Below are positions 1-10,500 of a stretch of 64,000 nucleotides of DNA, one piece after another. The stretch is taken from positions 12,181,729-12,245,728 of the forward strand of contig CM036248.1 in NCBI GenBank assembly GCA_020698575.1. Reading direction: 5' to 3'. Origin of the DNA: Bostrychus sinensis (taxonomy: Eukaryota; Chordata; Actinopteri; Gobiiformes; Eleotridae). Under the pieces are notes generated by a model that was given only the letters and a program-made list of their open reading frames with translations, made no database searches and had not been told where the DNA came from. How positions within the stretch are numbered: position 1 is the stretch's first letter; every line of letters starts with the position of its first letter. The position numbers and the translations under genes were made by a program.

Positions 1-213
1 CAGGCCAAAGAGTCAGAGCTGGCTGTGATCTGCACCCTTCTGGAGGACCCCGGCCTCTGCTCCCAGACCTTCAGAGAGTGGAAACAGTGGCACAGCGAGC
101 TCTACTCCGACATCTGCCAACTCAGCCCGGGCACCAACGGCCAGGACGACCTCTCCCCGCTCGGCGCCCCCCTCATGACCCATACGCACTCCTTTATCGA
201 GACGCACGTGTGA
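1..213 (+). CDS. cnksr2: C-terminal coding exon of a probable CNKSR2 (connector enhancer of KSR 2 / MAGUIN) gene, partial
   Basis: The frame is open from base 1 and ends at TGA 211-213, encoding about 70 residues. It contains a helical, charged stretch (KESELAVICTLLEDP, then FREWKQWHSELYSDIC), a Gly/Pro/Asp linker, and the terminus SFIETHV. The last four residues, ETHV, form a class I PDZ ligand (T/S-x-V). Such a ligand is what lets the postsynaptic scaffold CNKSR2/MAGUIN-1 bind PSD-95-type proteins. The assignment rests on that terminus and on linkage: human CNKSR2 is X-linked, like the other genes here. The upstream exons (SAM, CRIC, PDZ, PH domains) would lie outside the window. The CAG at 1-3 could be the end of an intron, so the exact exon start is unknown. 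Another protein with an ETHV tail cannot be excluded. Confidence 0.55.
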   Translation, partial: QAKESELAVICTLLEDPGLCSQTFREWKQWHSELYSDICQLSPGTNGQDDLSPLGAPLMTHTHSFIETHV

Positions 214-1385
214 GAAGAGGAGACGAGACTGAGCCGACATGATTATATACTTAACATTTAACATACACGCACACAAGAGTCCTGAAATCATCTCTCCGAA
301 TCTGAGCATGCACCTCACGCAGACACTCACATATTTACTGTAAGATGTGTAAATATAACAAAGAGGGGACTTGAGAGATGTGTAAACTTTTGATAATCCC
401 GAGGACCCCCCACAGGGTGCCTATTGCATGCCTGAACAGAAAGCATTACTCTTCCTTTGTCTATGTATCTCAGCATAAAACTCCACTCCTCGCTTGTCAG
501 GCAAAACAAAAAAACAAAAAAACAAAAACAAAAAAACAGAGACTTTTTAACACGTTTCTTTCTTCTTTGTATCCTTTTTAGTTTTGCAATTCTGATTTCA
601 GGAGGTAGGGGGAGCTATGTAGCAGCAATACAGAGGAGATACCTTTTCACCACAGCACTGTACTTTTTGTACTGACGAACTTTGCACCCAGAGCCACCAG
701 TTCTCCCCCGTTCCTCCTTTCTATATTTTCTGTATTTTTGTTTTATCCTCATTGCATCTTGTGTTATTTTACAGGGACCTCACTGTTAGTATTATTATTA
801 TTATTATTATAGCCTGAATTGAATTGACGGGACAGTTGCGGGGAATGTAAGACTTTTTAAGACTGTGACTGAGAAGCTAATGTGCTAGCTAATGTGCATA
901 TATCTCAAACTGTGAACTGAAGGATCGAATGCAATTACTACTATTCACTTTGCATTCCCACTTCCTGTCTTTCTCCTCCTCCTCTCTCCTCCAAAACCTT
1001 CCTCCTCTATTTTCCTATATTTTATGCTTAGATCCGGACCTCTCTTCTCTTCTATCTCTCTCTCTGTGTATATGTGTATACTGCTGTGTATACTGATGTA
1101 CAAATGTTTGCGTTTTTTTCCACTACCACTGTGATCTGCTTCTAGAGGTAGCGGAGGGAAGACCGAAAGTGTGTTGTTGTTGACGTATGTGTGTGTGTGT
1201 ATGTGTGTGTGTGTGTGTGTGTGTCTGCAAAACATTTTCATTTTTTTTTACCAAAGGGATAGTTTGTTATTATATGAAGTTGGATTCATTAGGGAACAGT
1301 GTATACATATAGTTAAGATATCTGCAGGAGGATAGCTGTCAGTGCACTCCAAGTATGTAGCCAAAATTAAAAAAATAAATAAACA
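214..1385 (+). other. Probable 3'UTR of the first gene
   Basis: The stretch follows the TGA directly and is AT-rich with long T and A runs. It has a (GT)n tract near 1186-1222 and overlapping AATAAA signals at about 1373-1380. No open frame looks coding. The true 3' end may lie further downstream, since neuronal scaffold genes often have long 3'UTRs. Another AATAAA occurs near 6209. Confidence 0.4.
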
Positions 1386-1598
1386 CATGAAATTGTGAAA
1401 ATGAAATACTGTGAAGACAGCTAGCCCTACAGAGGTCGTCAATACTGATATATGTTAGTATCAAATAACAATGGCAAGCCAATGCAGATAAAATATACTG
1501 TAGACCTAATTTTCGTCTGTTACTTTTTTTGCTGGTGGCTTGGTAGTGATCAATATTGGTCCTCCATAGTAGCTTCTCTCTACCATAATCTTTCCTTT

Positions 1599-1752
1599 TT
1601 GCTTCTCTCTTATGCGGACGCCACAGCAAATCCAACTTGCATAGTAATTTGGCATAGGTTTTCACAGTGTAAGCCTTTCCTGATGCAGCCCTCTCCATTT
1701 ATCTGGGCTTGGGATCAGCACAAAGATAACACCGGTTTGTGGCTGGATTAAC
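1599..1752 (+). repeat. SINE-like dispersed repeat (copy 1)
   Basis: The segment carries the phrase CTCTCCATTTATCTGGGCTT followed by GGGATCAGCACAAAGAT and TGTGGCTGGATTA. Diverged copies of the same text occur at 30150-30250, 42112-42265 and 57085-57178. The shared core and AT-rich ends suggest fragments of one retroposon family. I do not name the family. Confidence 0.5.
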
Positions 1753-2254
1753 TTCTCTACTCTCTTGCCCAGAAAAAGCACTCATAAAAATACAGACCAA
1801 AAAGTTGCATCTTTTTGAGCAGTAATTCTCTGCTGTCATGTTGGAGGCCAATGTTTTCTTTTATCATTTCCTTGGACACACTTTTTTACATAGTTTTAAA
1901 ATCTACGTCAGCTTTACCTCATCATAACCTAAGCAAAGTCTCACAAAGTATTTCGAAACACAAAAACTATATATTATGATTAAGCATTTTTCTTTAATCC
2001 ACAACCTACTGAGAACATACCTGTGACTGAATTTTAGGTCTTCACCAACCAGTTAAGAATGCTAAATTAGATCATCTAGAGAGAGCATCTAGCATAAAAA
2101 CTCACTGCACGCCAAGAGAATTGCCTTGTTAAAGGAGCTCACAAAACAGGATAAATCAAAAAGCAGAATTACAAAAACATGTAATTAAATAAATAAATAA
2201 ATAAACATGTCTTTCGGGATTCTCAGTTGACCAGCTCCTTACAAACAAAAACAA

Positions 2255-3036
2255 GGGTAAATGTTCTCTGTTCTGCTAAATTTTTGAGCTTTTAACCATG
2301 TTATAATGTTGTTTGCACCTCTAAAACAATCCTCTGTGCTGAGGCCGTCTCTTTTCTTAAGAGCTGACTCGTGAAACCAGGAAGCACTCATGTGTGTTTC
2401 TAAAGCCCATACACTGTCACCAGACTCATACTGATAATTTCAGCTCTTAAATTAATGTCACTACGAAGCAGTGAACTCATTTATCTGTAGTGTCTGTTTG
2501 TGTCATGTTGCTAATAGCTGTGCTAAATACAGGGTTTCTGCAGGGTCTTAAAAAGTCTTAAATTTGCAGAGATGCAGAGTACTAGGTCTTAAATATGTTT
2601 GAACAGGTCTTAAATATGCCCACTTAAATTCTCAAAGGCACAGTACTGTCGCCGATACAAGAGCTCAGATTTTTTCGGAGAACATAAGAACATAATGCTT
2701 TGTGGCATTCACAGTTGTTAATCGTCACAATTAAACGGCGAGGCCACTGGCACTGCGGGCTTATGAAATATGTCTTAATTTTCTTCAACAATGGTCTTAA
2801 AAAGCTTGTTGAGCCATACAGAAATCCTGTACATAGCCATTTTATGCACTGCTCAGTCCCTACCGTTGCCAGCAGGTGGTGACACCTAATCCCAGCGTGC
2901 CCTGCAAAAGTAAAGTAACAGTTCCCTGTTTCACACACTTTATTACATTCAGTTAAGTTACAAAATGTGAAATATTAATGCAAAGGTGTCCAAAACTATT
3001 TCAAAAAGCCTGGACAAATATAATATAGAATCTTTA
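2255..3036 (+). repeat. TTAAAGGTCC-family dispersed element (copy a) carrying a nested insertion
   Basis: The text matches the elements at 10150-10620, 39529-40045 and 51699-52075. Shared landmarks include TTTTTGAGCTTTTAACCAT, GTTTCTAAAGCCCATACA, GCTCTTAAATT, CCGTTGCCAGCA and AAGGTGTCCAAAACTATTT. The copy is interrupted at about 2530-2830 by an unrelated segment. No coding capacity is seen, so it looks like a non-autonomous element. Confidence 0.6.
2530..2830. mobile_element. Nested non-autonomous DNA transposon in copy a
   Basis: The segment begins ACAGGGTTTCTGCAGG and ends CATACAGAAATCCTGT, which form an imperfect terminal inverted repeat. Inside are repeated GTCTTAAA motifs. It sits exactly where the host repeat family is otherwise continuous (GCACTAATTAGCCATTTTA in the 39.5 kb copy). 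No clean target duplication is visible. Confidence 0.45.
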
Positions 3037-4497
3037 AAAAGAAGATGACAAAGTATGCATGGAAATAATTTTGTTATACCATTACTGCTTCTGGCGGCTG
3101 AAGGCAGTGTCTTTTGTAGTTAGTGGTGACCTAAAACCTTCACAACACTGAAGTTTGTAAATCCCACATCCTTTATTTTTAAATATTGTGGACATCTTGA
3201 ACATTGTCAACACACTACTTTGTGTATGTCCATTCATTTGGCCTCAACTGCTTAAACCAAAGCCTGTCTCTAGTCTTGAGGTGCACTGAGAACCATTCAC
3301 TGAAGATCAATCTGTTAATTAAAAACCTCATAATAATCCCACTCATAAAACAATGAACTATCCCTTTAGACTGTGAATGCGAGAGCTGGAGAGTGTTTTG
3401 TTATTGTTTTCAAACGGAGTCACTCACTTACAATGAATGCACTTTCTATACTATTTCTCATCAGCTGCATCACAGGGTCTACTGTACACGTCTCATCTTT
3501 TACCATCGCTGTTTCAAAATATCAGGTAAAAGCATTTGCCATCCCATTTTCTAAAGATTTGTGTACAGTCTACAAATATATTTAAACATAGAAGAATATA
3601 TAAAATCTATTTACGTTTTGTGTGATAGATATAATGTAAAGTATGATGTATTCTATGCCAAGATTTTTGCAGTGTCCCCCCCTTATCACTCTGTTGTTAT
3701 GATGCAGGGTGTTTAAAAACCGTTTCAAAACAAAACTCGGAGAACGCCAGACCACCAACCATTTTATAGTTTCTATCGGTTTACATCGAGGAAGACCTTA
3801 AGGGAAAAAAAATGAAGAAAAACTGTTGCATGAGAACAGGCCCCTGGGGACTGAATTAGACTGGACAGGGTAATAATATTGTATTGTCTGTTTTTTTTTT
3901 TTTTTTTTTTTTTTTTGTATTGCTTTGTTTCCTTAATCTTCCTCTCACTTTTGCAAGAAACTTTTTGACTTGTGTAGCGCATGAAAAATGCAAAAGTCAA
4001 GAAATGACTTTTTTTTGTTTTGATGTTCATAGATTTTTTTCATATGATAGTGTTTGAAGACACACACTGTACATTAACCAAGGGAGGCTTATTGCTACCC
4101 AGTATCTGAGAAAGAACTTGGTACATTGTAGATCATATGTGCAGTGGTAGTAGGATTTTTTTTAAAGAATTTTAACATGAAAAAACAATATGAAAGTTTG
4201 AGTAATGCCTTTAAATGTATGATACAGGAAAGCAGCAGACCTTATTGCTGCTTTGTATCTCTGCAGTATGGAGAGAGAGACACTAGACCAGTGATTCTCA
4301 AACTTTTTACACCAAGTACCACCTCAGAAAATGAGGCGACTAAAGCTAAAATGAGCCTAATTCGTGACTTTAAACCTTGGGATAAAATTAGGTTTCACAC
4401 TGAAAAAGTCAAATATAAGTCCAAACCAGTGCAGAACTAAACAGAAATATAATTGAGTTTATAAAACAGGACATTAAATTTGCAAAAGACTCTTGAG

Positions 4498-5238
4498 TAG
4501 GGCTGCACGATATAGTAATAATAATGTATTAGTCTTATATTCCGCTTTTCTAGACACTCAAAGTCGCTTTACAATTTGGTGCATTATTCATTCACTCCTC
4601 AGTCACACTCTGTGATGGTGAGCTACTTCCGTAGCCACAGCTGTCCTTGGGCAGACTGACAGAAGTGTGGCTGCCATTTTGCACCTATGGCCCCTCTGAC
4701 CACTTCAAAACACAGTCACTCTGACATACATACAGGCAAGGTGGGTGAAGTGTCTTGCCCAAGGACACGGCAGCATGCATTGCAGGTTGCGGGGCTTGGA
4801 CCGCCAACCTTTGCTTTCGGGGGCAAGCGTCTCTATCGACTGAGCTACTGCCGCCCCCGATATTGAAACATCATGCAGTATTTGATAGCTAAAATTGTGA
4901 AAACAATACTATTGCAATATTTAAAAATTTTCTGAAATAGCAAATTAAATTCACTTAAAACAAAAATGGAAGTCCCTGTATTCAAAAGTCAAAACAGCGA
5001 CAAAACCACAACTTAAAATGGACTAAACCAGGAATAAAACAAATTGTGACTTACTGAAGGAAATTACTACTAAAACTGGAATTTTTTAATATTTTTTATT
5101 TATTTACAACACATTTTCTTTTAAGGCTCTGGTAGGAAAACGAGTGAAAGTCTGTTCGATGGAAGACTTTAGGGTTATTGCGATATATTTAGATTTTTGC
5201 GATACGGATATTGTGTCTGCTGATATTGTGCAGCCCTA
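4498..5238. mobile_element. hAT-type MITE with 8-bp target-site duplication, nested
   Basis: The terminal inverted repeats are TAGGGCTGCACGATAT at the left and ATATTGTGCAGCCCTA at the right. CTCTTGAG is duplicated on both sides (4490-4497 and 5239-5246). An 8-bp duplication is the hAT signature. It lies inside the 4289-5303 element and itself contains the SINE at 4514-4857. Confidence 0.8.
4514..4857 (-). mobile_element. tRNA-derived SINE (family A), minus orientation, nested
   Basis: Read on the minus strand it starts with a tRNA-like head. The A box is TAGCTCAGTCGATAGAG and the B box is near GGTTGGCGGTCC. A TGTCCTTGGGCAAGACACTT core follows, and the tail is GAGTGTCTAGAAAAGCGG with ATTATTATT. 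CGATAT flanks both ends (4508-4513 and 4858-4863), giving a short target duplication within the MITE. Diverged relatives lie at 19823-20056, 46960-47060 and 47245-47525. Confidence 0.8.
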
Positions 5239-6389
5239 CTCTTGAGTACCACCAGAAGAAGCCCATGTACCACCAAAGGTACCCATCCCACAGTTTGAGA
5301 ACACCATATGTGCAATGGTAGTAGGATTGTCTGAAGTATTGTGTGTATAAGTAACATGGAAAAAATGTGGCCCATGGAAAAGTGGAAGTAATCCCTCTAA
5401 GTTTATGATACTGGGAAGCAACAGACCTTTTCTCTCAATGGTCTGCAATGTCTGTGAAACTCAGATGACCAGCCTCATCTGTGCTACCAGGCCAAGGACT
5501 CAATGGTGCCCCCTAGTGTGTAAGACCAGAGACATGCGTAGCACCCGCTGCATCCAGCACTATCTGTATCTTATTATTATTATTTTTTGAGTGTATTTTC
5601 TAAATGTAGTTTCCGGTTTTCCAACATATCACTGTTGTTGAAATCAAACACACCCTGGATGTTATTTTGAATTTGAGAGTACCATGAGAAAACTAAATGA
5701 TGCAAACACTTTCCCTGTGCCTCCCAACAACCCAGATTGATAATGTTATTTCTACTCAAACGTAGAAGAGTTTTGACCTCTCTGTCTCTCATCTGTCCTG
5801 TTGGTCTTATGTTTCATCTTATACTGTAGATTCAAGAGTGCGCATTTTGTTTTTTAGGCACAGACTGTGTTATCCCTCCCAGATCTTGGTGTGCGTAGAC
5901 CTGCAGAAACAGGCCGAAAAGGGAGAATCCACTGTGTGTTATTTCAGGGGTGTACACCTCATGGTACATTGCACAGGTGTGTAAGATGTAAGTTGCACTG
6001 CGACATTAAAAAAGGAACATATTGCTCTTTTTCAAGGATAATATTAGCTTACTGTTATTCTGTACATTAAACTGACTAAAGATGATATTGAAAAAAGAAA
6101 GAAAATTACATTTATTCTTCCTAAAGTAGCCTTTTTTGGTTTCATATATATGAATATATATTACAAAAAATACAGATTGTAAACCTAAGTTGTTAAACTT
6201 TGACTTCAATAAACTGAATCCTCTGCACTATGAGCCATGGTTGATTTATGTCTAACTTCTTTTATTCACTATGGCTGTGTCTTGTGTCTCTTCGGTTGAG
6301 CCTTTGGTCCACATCATAACATCATAATATGTTTTCTGAGAGCGTTTGCAGGTTTAACAGTAAACTCTAAGCAGGGATAGTGAATACTG

Positions 6390-6800
6390 TACATGGTTAG
6401 AAGGATGCTGAGGTGGGAGCTGGAGGCCTAGAGGAAGGCCAAAGAAGAGATTTATGGATACAGTGAAAGAGGACATGAAGTTAGTTGGCATGAGAAGAGA
6501 AGAGGATACAGAGGGTAGGGTTAGATGAAGGCAGATGATTTGCTGTGGGGAGCAGTCGAAGGCAGAGGAAGTAATCCAAACTCTATCCAAGCTATTTTAA
6601 AAAGGGATAAGGACTAATGTAGTTCTGTCAGATCGATGTGGAAAGCTCACTTTTTAGGTTGTGGTTTCCTTCATGTCTCCCGGCTGACCTGCTGGAGGAA
6701 GTGTCTGTGGAGAGGGAAGTCTGGATGCACCTGCTTAGCTGCCTCTGCAACCCGGCCCCGGATAAAGCAGAAGATGGATGGATGGATGGATGGACGGATA
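6390..6800 (+). repeat. LINE 3'-end fragments (RTE-like tail ending in GGATGGATGG)
   Basis: The GCTGGAGGCCTAGAGGAAGG and GACATGAAGTTAGTTGGC phrases match the C-terminal coding tail seen in many fish LINEs (…RGRPK…DMKLVG…). A similar copy lies at 47570-47770. From about 6670 the text GTGTCTGTGGAGAGGGAAGT leads to CGGCCCCGGATAAAGCAG and a (GGAT)n tail at 6776-6797, typical of RTE-type 3' ends. Both are truncated and non-functional. Confidence 0.55.
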
Positions 6801-7414
6801 GTTTCCCAAATATAAGCTTGGAAACACAGACAGGAGCAAGTCACAGTTATAGCATGTACTACAAAAATGAACAACAAAAATGTGTTTAACACGTGTGCTC
6901 CACAGAGGATATGTCCACATAACTGAGACAAGGGCCACTTTTTTGCTGGTTCACACAGCTGCACATAAGACAAACTAGTAAAAATACAATTATATCTTAA
7001 AAAATTCAGTCTTGTAACAGTCTTGTCAGTTTTTACTGCCCCATTAGCAGTCATACCACAAATCCTGTGACATTGCCTCAGTCTTCCTTTGCCATTTGAG
7101 CTGACAGTTTTACACATTAGGGGACTCATTTCTCTATTTCATCTACCACCTTTTACAAACATTTATCACTTAACACCTAAATAGCACCTGCCTTATTCTG
7201 TTAAATTGTTATATAGCCCATACTAGTGTGTCTATATCCAATGGCTGACTTCTATTGCCACATGAATGTTAAACAAATGTAACAATAATTTGCATCAGAT
7301 TTGTGTAGCTCATAGTTACCCGCACTAAGACATGATTTATTCTCTTGTAAGAAGCTGTGAGTTCTTGTGTAAGGCTTGGTGCATTACCTCACTTCTGTTA
7401 AATTACATCATCCC

Positions 7415-7515
7415 TCAGCCTCGGTGGCAGTGCCTTTCTTGTCCTGCGGGGGGCAGTGCAGGACCGCGCGCTGAGTCAGTGACGCAGGGCGCGAGGAAGA
7501 AGACGGAGCGCTGTC
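7415..7515 (+). promoter_or_regulatory. apool: TATA-less apool promoter and 5'UTR
   Basis: This is a local GC- and CpG-rich island in AT-rich surroundings, ending at the ATG at 7516. It contains TGAGTCAG (AP-1-like) near 7471 and TGACGCA immediately after. No TATA box is present, as expected for a housekeeping mitochondrial gene. The transcription start cannot be fixed from sequence. Confidence 0.45.
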
Positions 7516-10500
7516 ATGGCGGCCAAGGTGATAGCATGACTTTTCGCTTTCTGTAAAGTTTTCTTGCAATTTTGCTGTGTATTGTCAATGAAAGTGCATA
7601 CTCAACTTTAACGCCAATGGTCCCGGAGCTATTACAGCAAAAGTGACCTGTTTGTCATTTTCTAAGCTTTTAAACAGCAGCTCAGTCTCTGCTGTGTGTA
7701 CTGTACAAGCTGTACTCTCGAGTCCAGGTTAAAACTAAACCACTGTCCCTCGGTTTATGCACGCAGGTGGAAATATGCAACCATTTCCAACGCTACTTTT
7801 AAACCATTATTGTATATTTTATCATATTTTTTGCACATTTAGGATTTAGCAAACGTCAGCGTTAACCAGACAGTAGCTGTATCATATTATAGCTCATTAT
7901 GTAAACTGCGCTAATGAACAAGTGGGCTATAAGCTAAGTATTTAATTAACAATTTATGTAAAAGTAATGGCATGCATCTAATCGTAACCCAATTCACATC
8001 TATCAAAATACCTCCTAATTCAAAGCTCCTTATGCCTACATATTACTTATACGTAGGTCTGTATTATATGTATTGCCTTTGTTTTTATGCATTGCTTTTA
8101 GTTTGCATTTTGTCTATTTATCTATTTTATAGTCAAGATTTTATATTGTTAGCAGGGTGACCACGTCAAAAAGTCCTAAAAGTGGGACAAGCTGTGTGAC
8201 TTGGTGGTACAAGGAAGAACAGACTCGAGAAATAAAAGCTTTCATAATATATCTAACTTATTGAGTCTAAAGTTAATTTAGATAAAGATACATGCTACTG
8301 TTTAATGTTTTTTTTTTCATTCATGGAATAAAAAGGTGGAAGCAATCTAATTATAAAATTACATTTCCCAGTCTCATTTTATTATCACTGTTCAGCAGCA
8401 GGGCAGCAACACCCCATCCACAGATTCCAACCCAGAGATGGGACATCCACAAATATTTCTTCTACATTTTACACAAGGAATGCTTTTCTTACCTTGTTGC
8501 ACTTAACTTTTTATAAGATCCACTGAGCACCAATGAAAACGTAGGATGTATCTTAAGTGGGAGGGGGGACAGATGCCTAAATTACAACCAAAAGTGGGAC
8601 AGGTTGTCACTTTAATTGTTTGTGGCATTTTTTATGAACAGCAAGATAACAGTTTAATTGTACAGGGATATTTCTGTTCACGTGATAATAAACATTTCTT
8701 TAATCTTGAGTCTTGAATCTGACATCTTTTTAAAGCTTTTTTTCATACAATAATTTCTGTTATTGTAGCTCAAATGCATGTTAAGAAACAAAACAAAACA
8801 AATAATCTTACAATAGAAATAGTTAGGCTCCAAATCATTGGGAAGGTGAATTTATCTGTGAATTACCGTCTGTCTATTTCGTTATTTTCCACCATTAATT
8901 ACATGCGCAGGATGTTTTTGAATCTGTATTATTTTGGCTGATAACACCTCACAGTACAGGGAATAGAGGAAATGCACTTCTAGCACAGTGTAGGCGTCTA
9001 GACTTCATTCAGAAGCCAAAGTAGAGTTGAATGTGGCTTCCTGGTTAGGTAGCCACATTCAACTCTACATACACATTTTAACAAACTGCTATATATAAAT
9101 CCTGTATTGTAATTTTTCTCTTAATTATGGAATAGATTTGTACATACACTCGCTAACCCAGTGTTGTGTATCCACTGTTCTGTCCCAGGTGGTGATGGTG
9201 GCCGTCCCGGCAGTGCTGGGGGCTGCTTCCATCCGAGTGTACAGGGTCAGCGATGAACCTACACAGGGGCTGATCACAAGAGAAAAAGTAAACTACTGCT
9301 GCACTTTATCATGTCATACATTTAAAGGTGTTTAACAATAATTATACATTTTGTGCTTTGCAGTTGAATATCTACAACCCACTGCATCAGTCATCTCAGC
9401 TCCAGGACGTCCCACAGGAGCCTGGTATTATAGAGAGGGGGTTATCTTCGGCCAGACAAACCATAGTACCAGCTGTCCAGGCTGTAAAGGTATTCACAAA
9501 CTTGTACCTCCTAAACATTCGCAGTATATTTTAGCATTTAATCATTAAACCAAATACTGTGCTGTATGTTGCTCAGAAATTACCCAGATTTTTTTTTTTT
9601 CGGATGGCCACAGTGTGGTTCTTCTATTCTGAGGTACTATTTATAAACTATTGTTTTGCATCATATATGTTCTTTCCACAAAGTGATATAGAAATTGCTG
9701 AACCCTACATTTCCAAGGAACAACAGTGCACAAAGTTAGATCCGCGCAGCTGATTATTCTGTGTGTTCCTTTGTTTGCGGTTGCAGAGCATGATCCCACA
9801 TGCTGCAAGTGCTCTTGCTGTGCAGTTTTAGCGAAAGTTTAGGAGCCAAACAGGAAATGGTAGCTGCAGATAGAAGTGCAGGTGTCAAGTGTGTGGCTAG
9901 ATGAAGTTGTCAGATATACCGAGTAGTTTACACAGAATTAAGTTGTAGTTTCTTTCCTGTGTCCACCTATTCTTGTGGCTGCTTGGTGTTGTTTATAATT
10001 TTTACTTGTTTTCCTGCAGGGGGCCTACGTCTCTGTAAAAAGGGGAACTGTAAATTTATACCATGCAGGACAAGGTGAGTCAATAGGAAGCACTTAAACC
10101 TATACAAATTATTATTAGCCCCCCCCCCCCCCCCACTTACATGCCCTCTCAGTTTTAATAAAAGGGCTCCTCTTCTGCTAAGTCCACTTTTTTGAGCTTT
10201 TAACCAATTCATAATTTTGTTTGCGCCTCAAAAACATAGCTGGAGTAGTATTTTGTTTCATTCACACTTGTTTGCCTAATCCTGTATCCTGAGCCCGTCC
10301 CCTTCTCAAGATCTGAAAACGCCCAGTCTCACGGCTCTACGTAGAAACCAGAAGGTACTTCTAAAGCCCATATGCCATCACTGGACTCATTCTGATCATT
10401 TCAGCGCTTAAATTGCTGTTATTGCTTATCTATCTGTTAGCGTTATGTTGCCCACTGGCGATTTCAGACATCTAATTCATGCGTTCAAAGTAACAGCTCC

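Larger units (their letters stand above)
4289..5303. mobile_element. hAT-like non-autonomous element (outer layer of a three-level nest)
   Basis: The left end is CAGTGATTCTCAAACTTT. The right end is CCCACAGTTTGAGAAC, near 5287-5302. Subterminal text (ACCAAGTACCACCTCAG; GAGTACCACCAGAAGAAGCC) recurs in the element at 11422-11905, which has a clean 8-bp target duplication. The right terminus here is eroded, so its own duplication is not recoverable. It is interrupted by the element at 4498-5238. Confidence 0.55.

Noticed and set aside
4801..4857. tRNA-like sequence with A and B boxes on the minus strand
   Set aside because: It is the head of a SINE, with a SINE core and tail attached and target duplication; not a tRNA gene. 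The same applies to 31415-31480.
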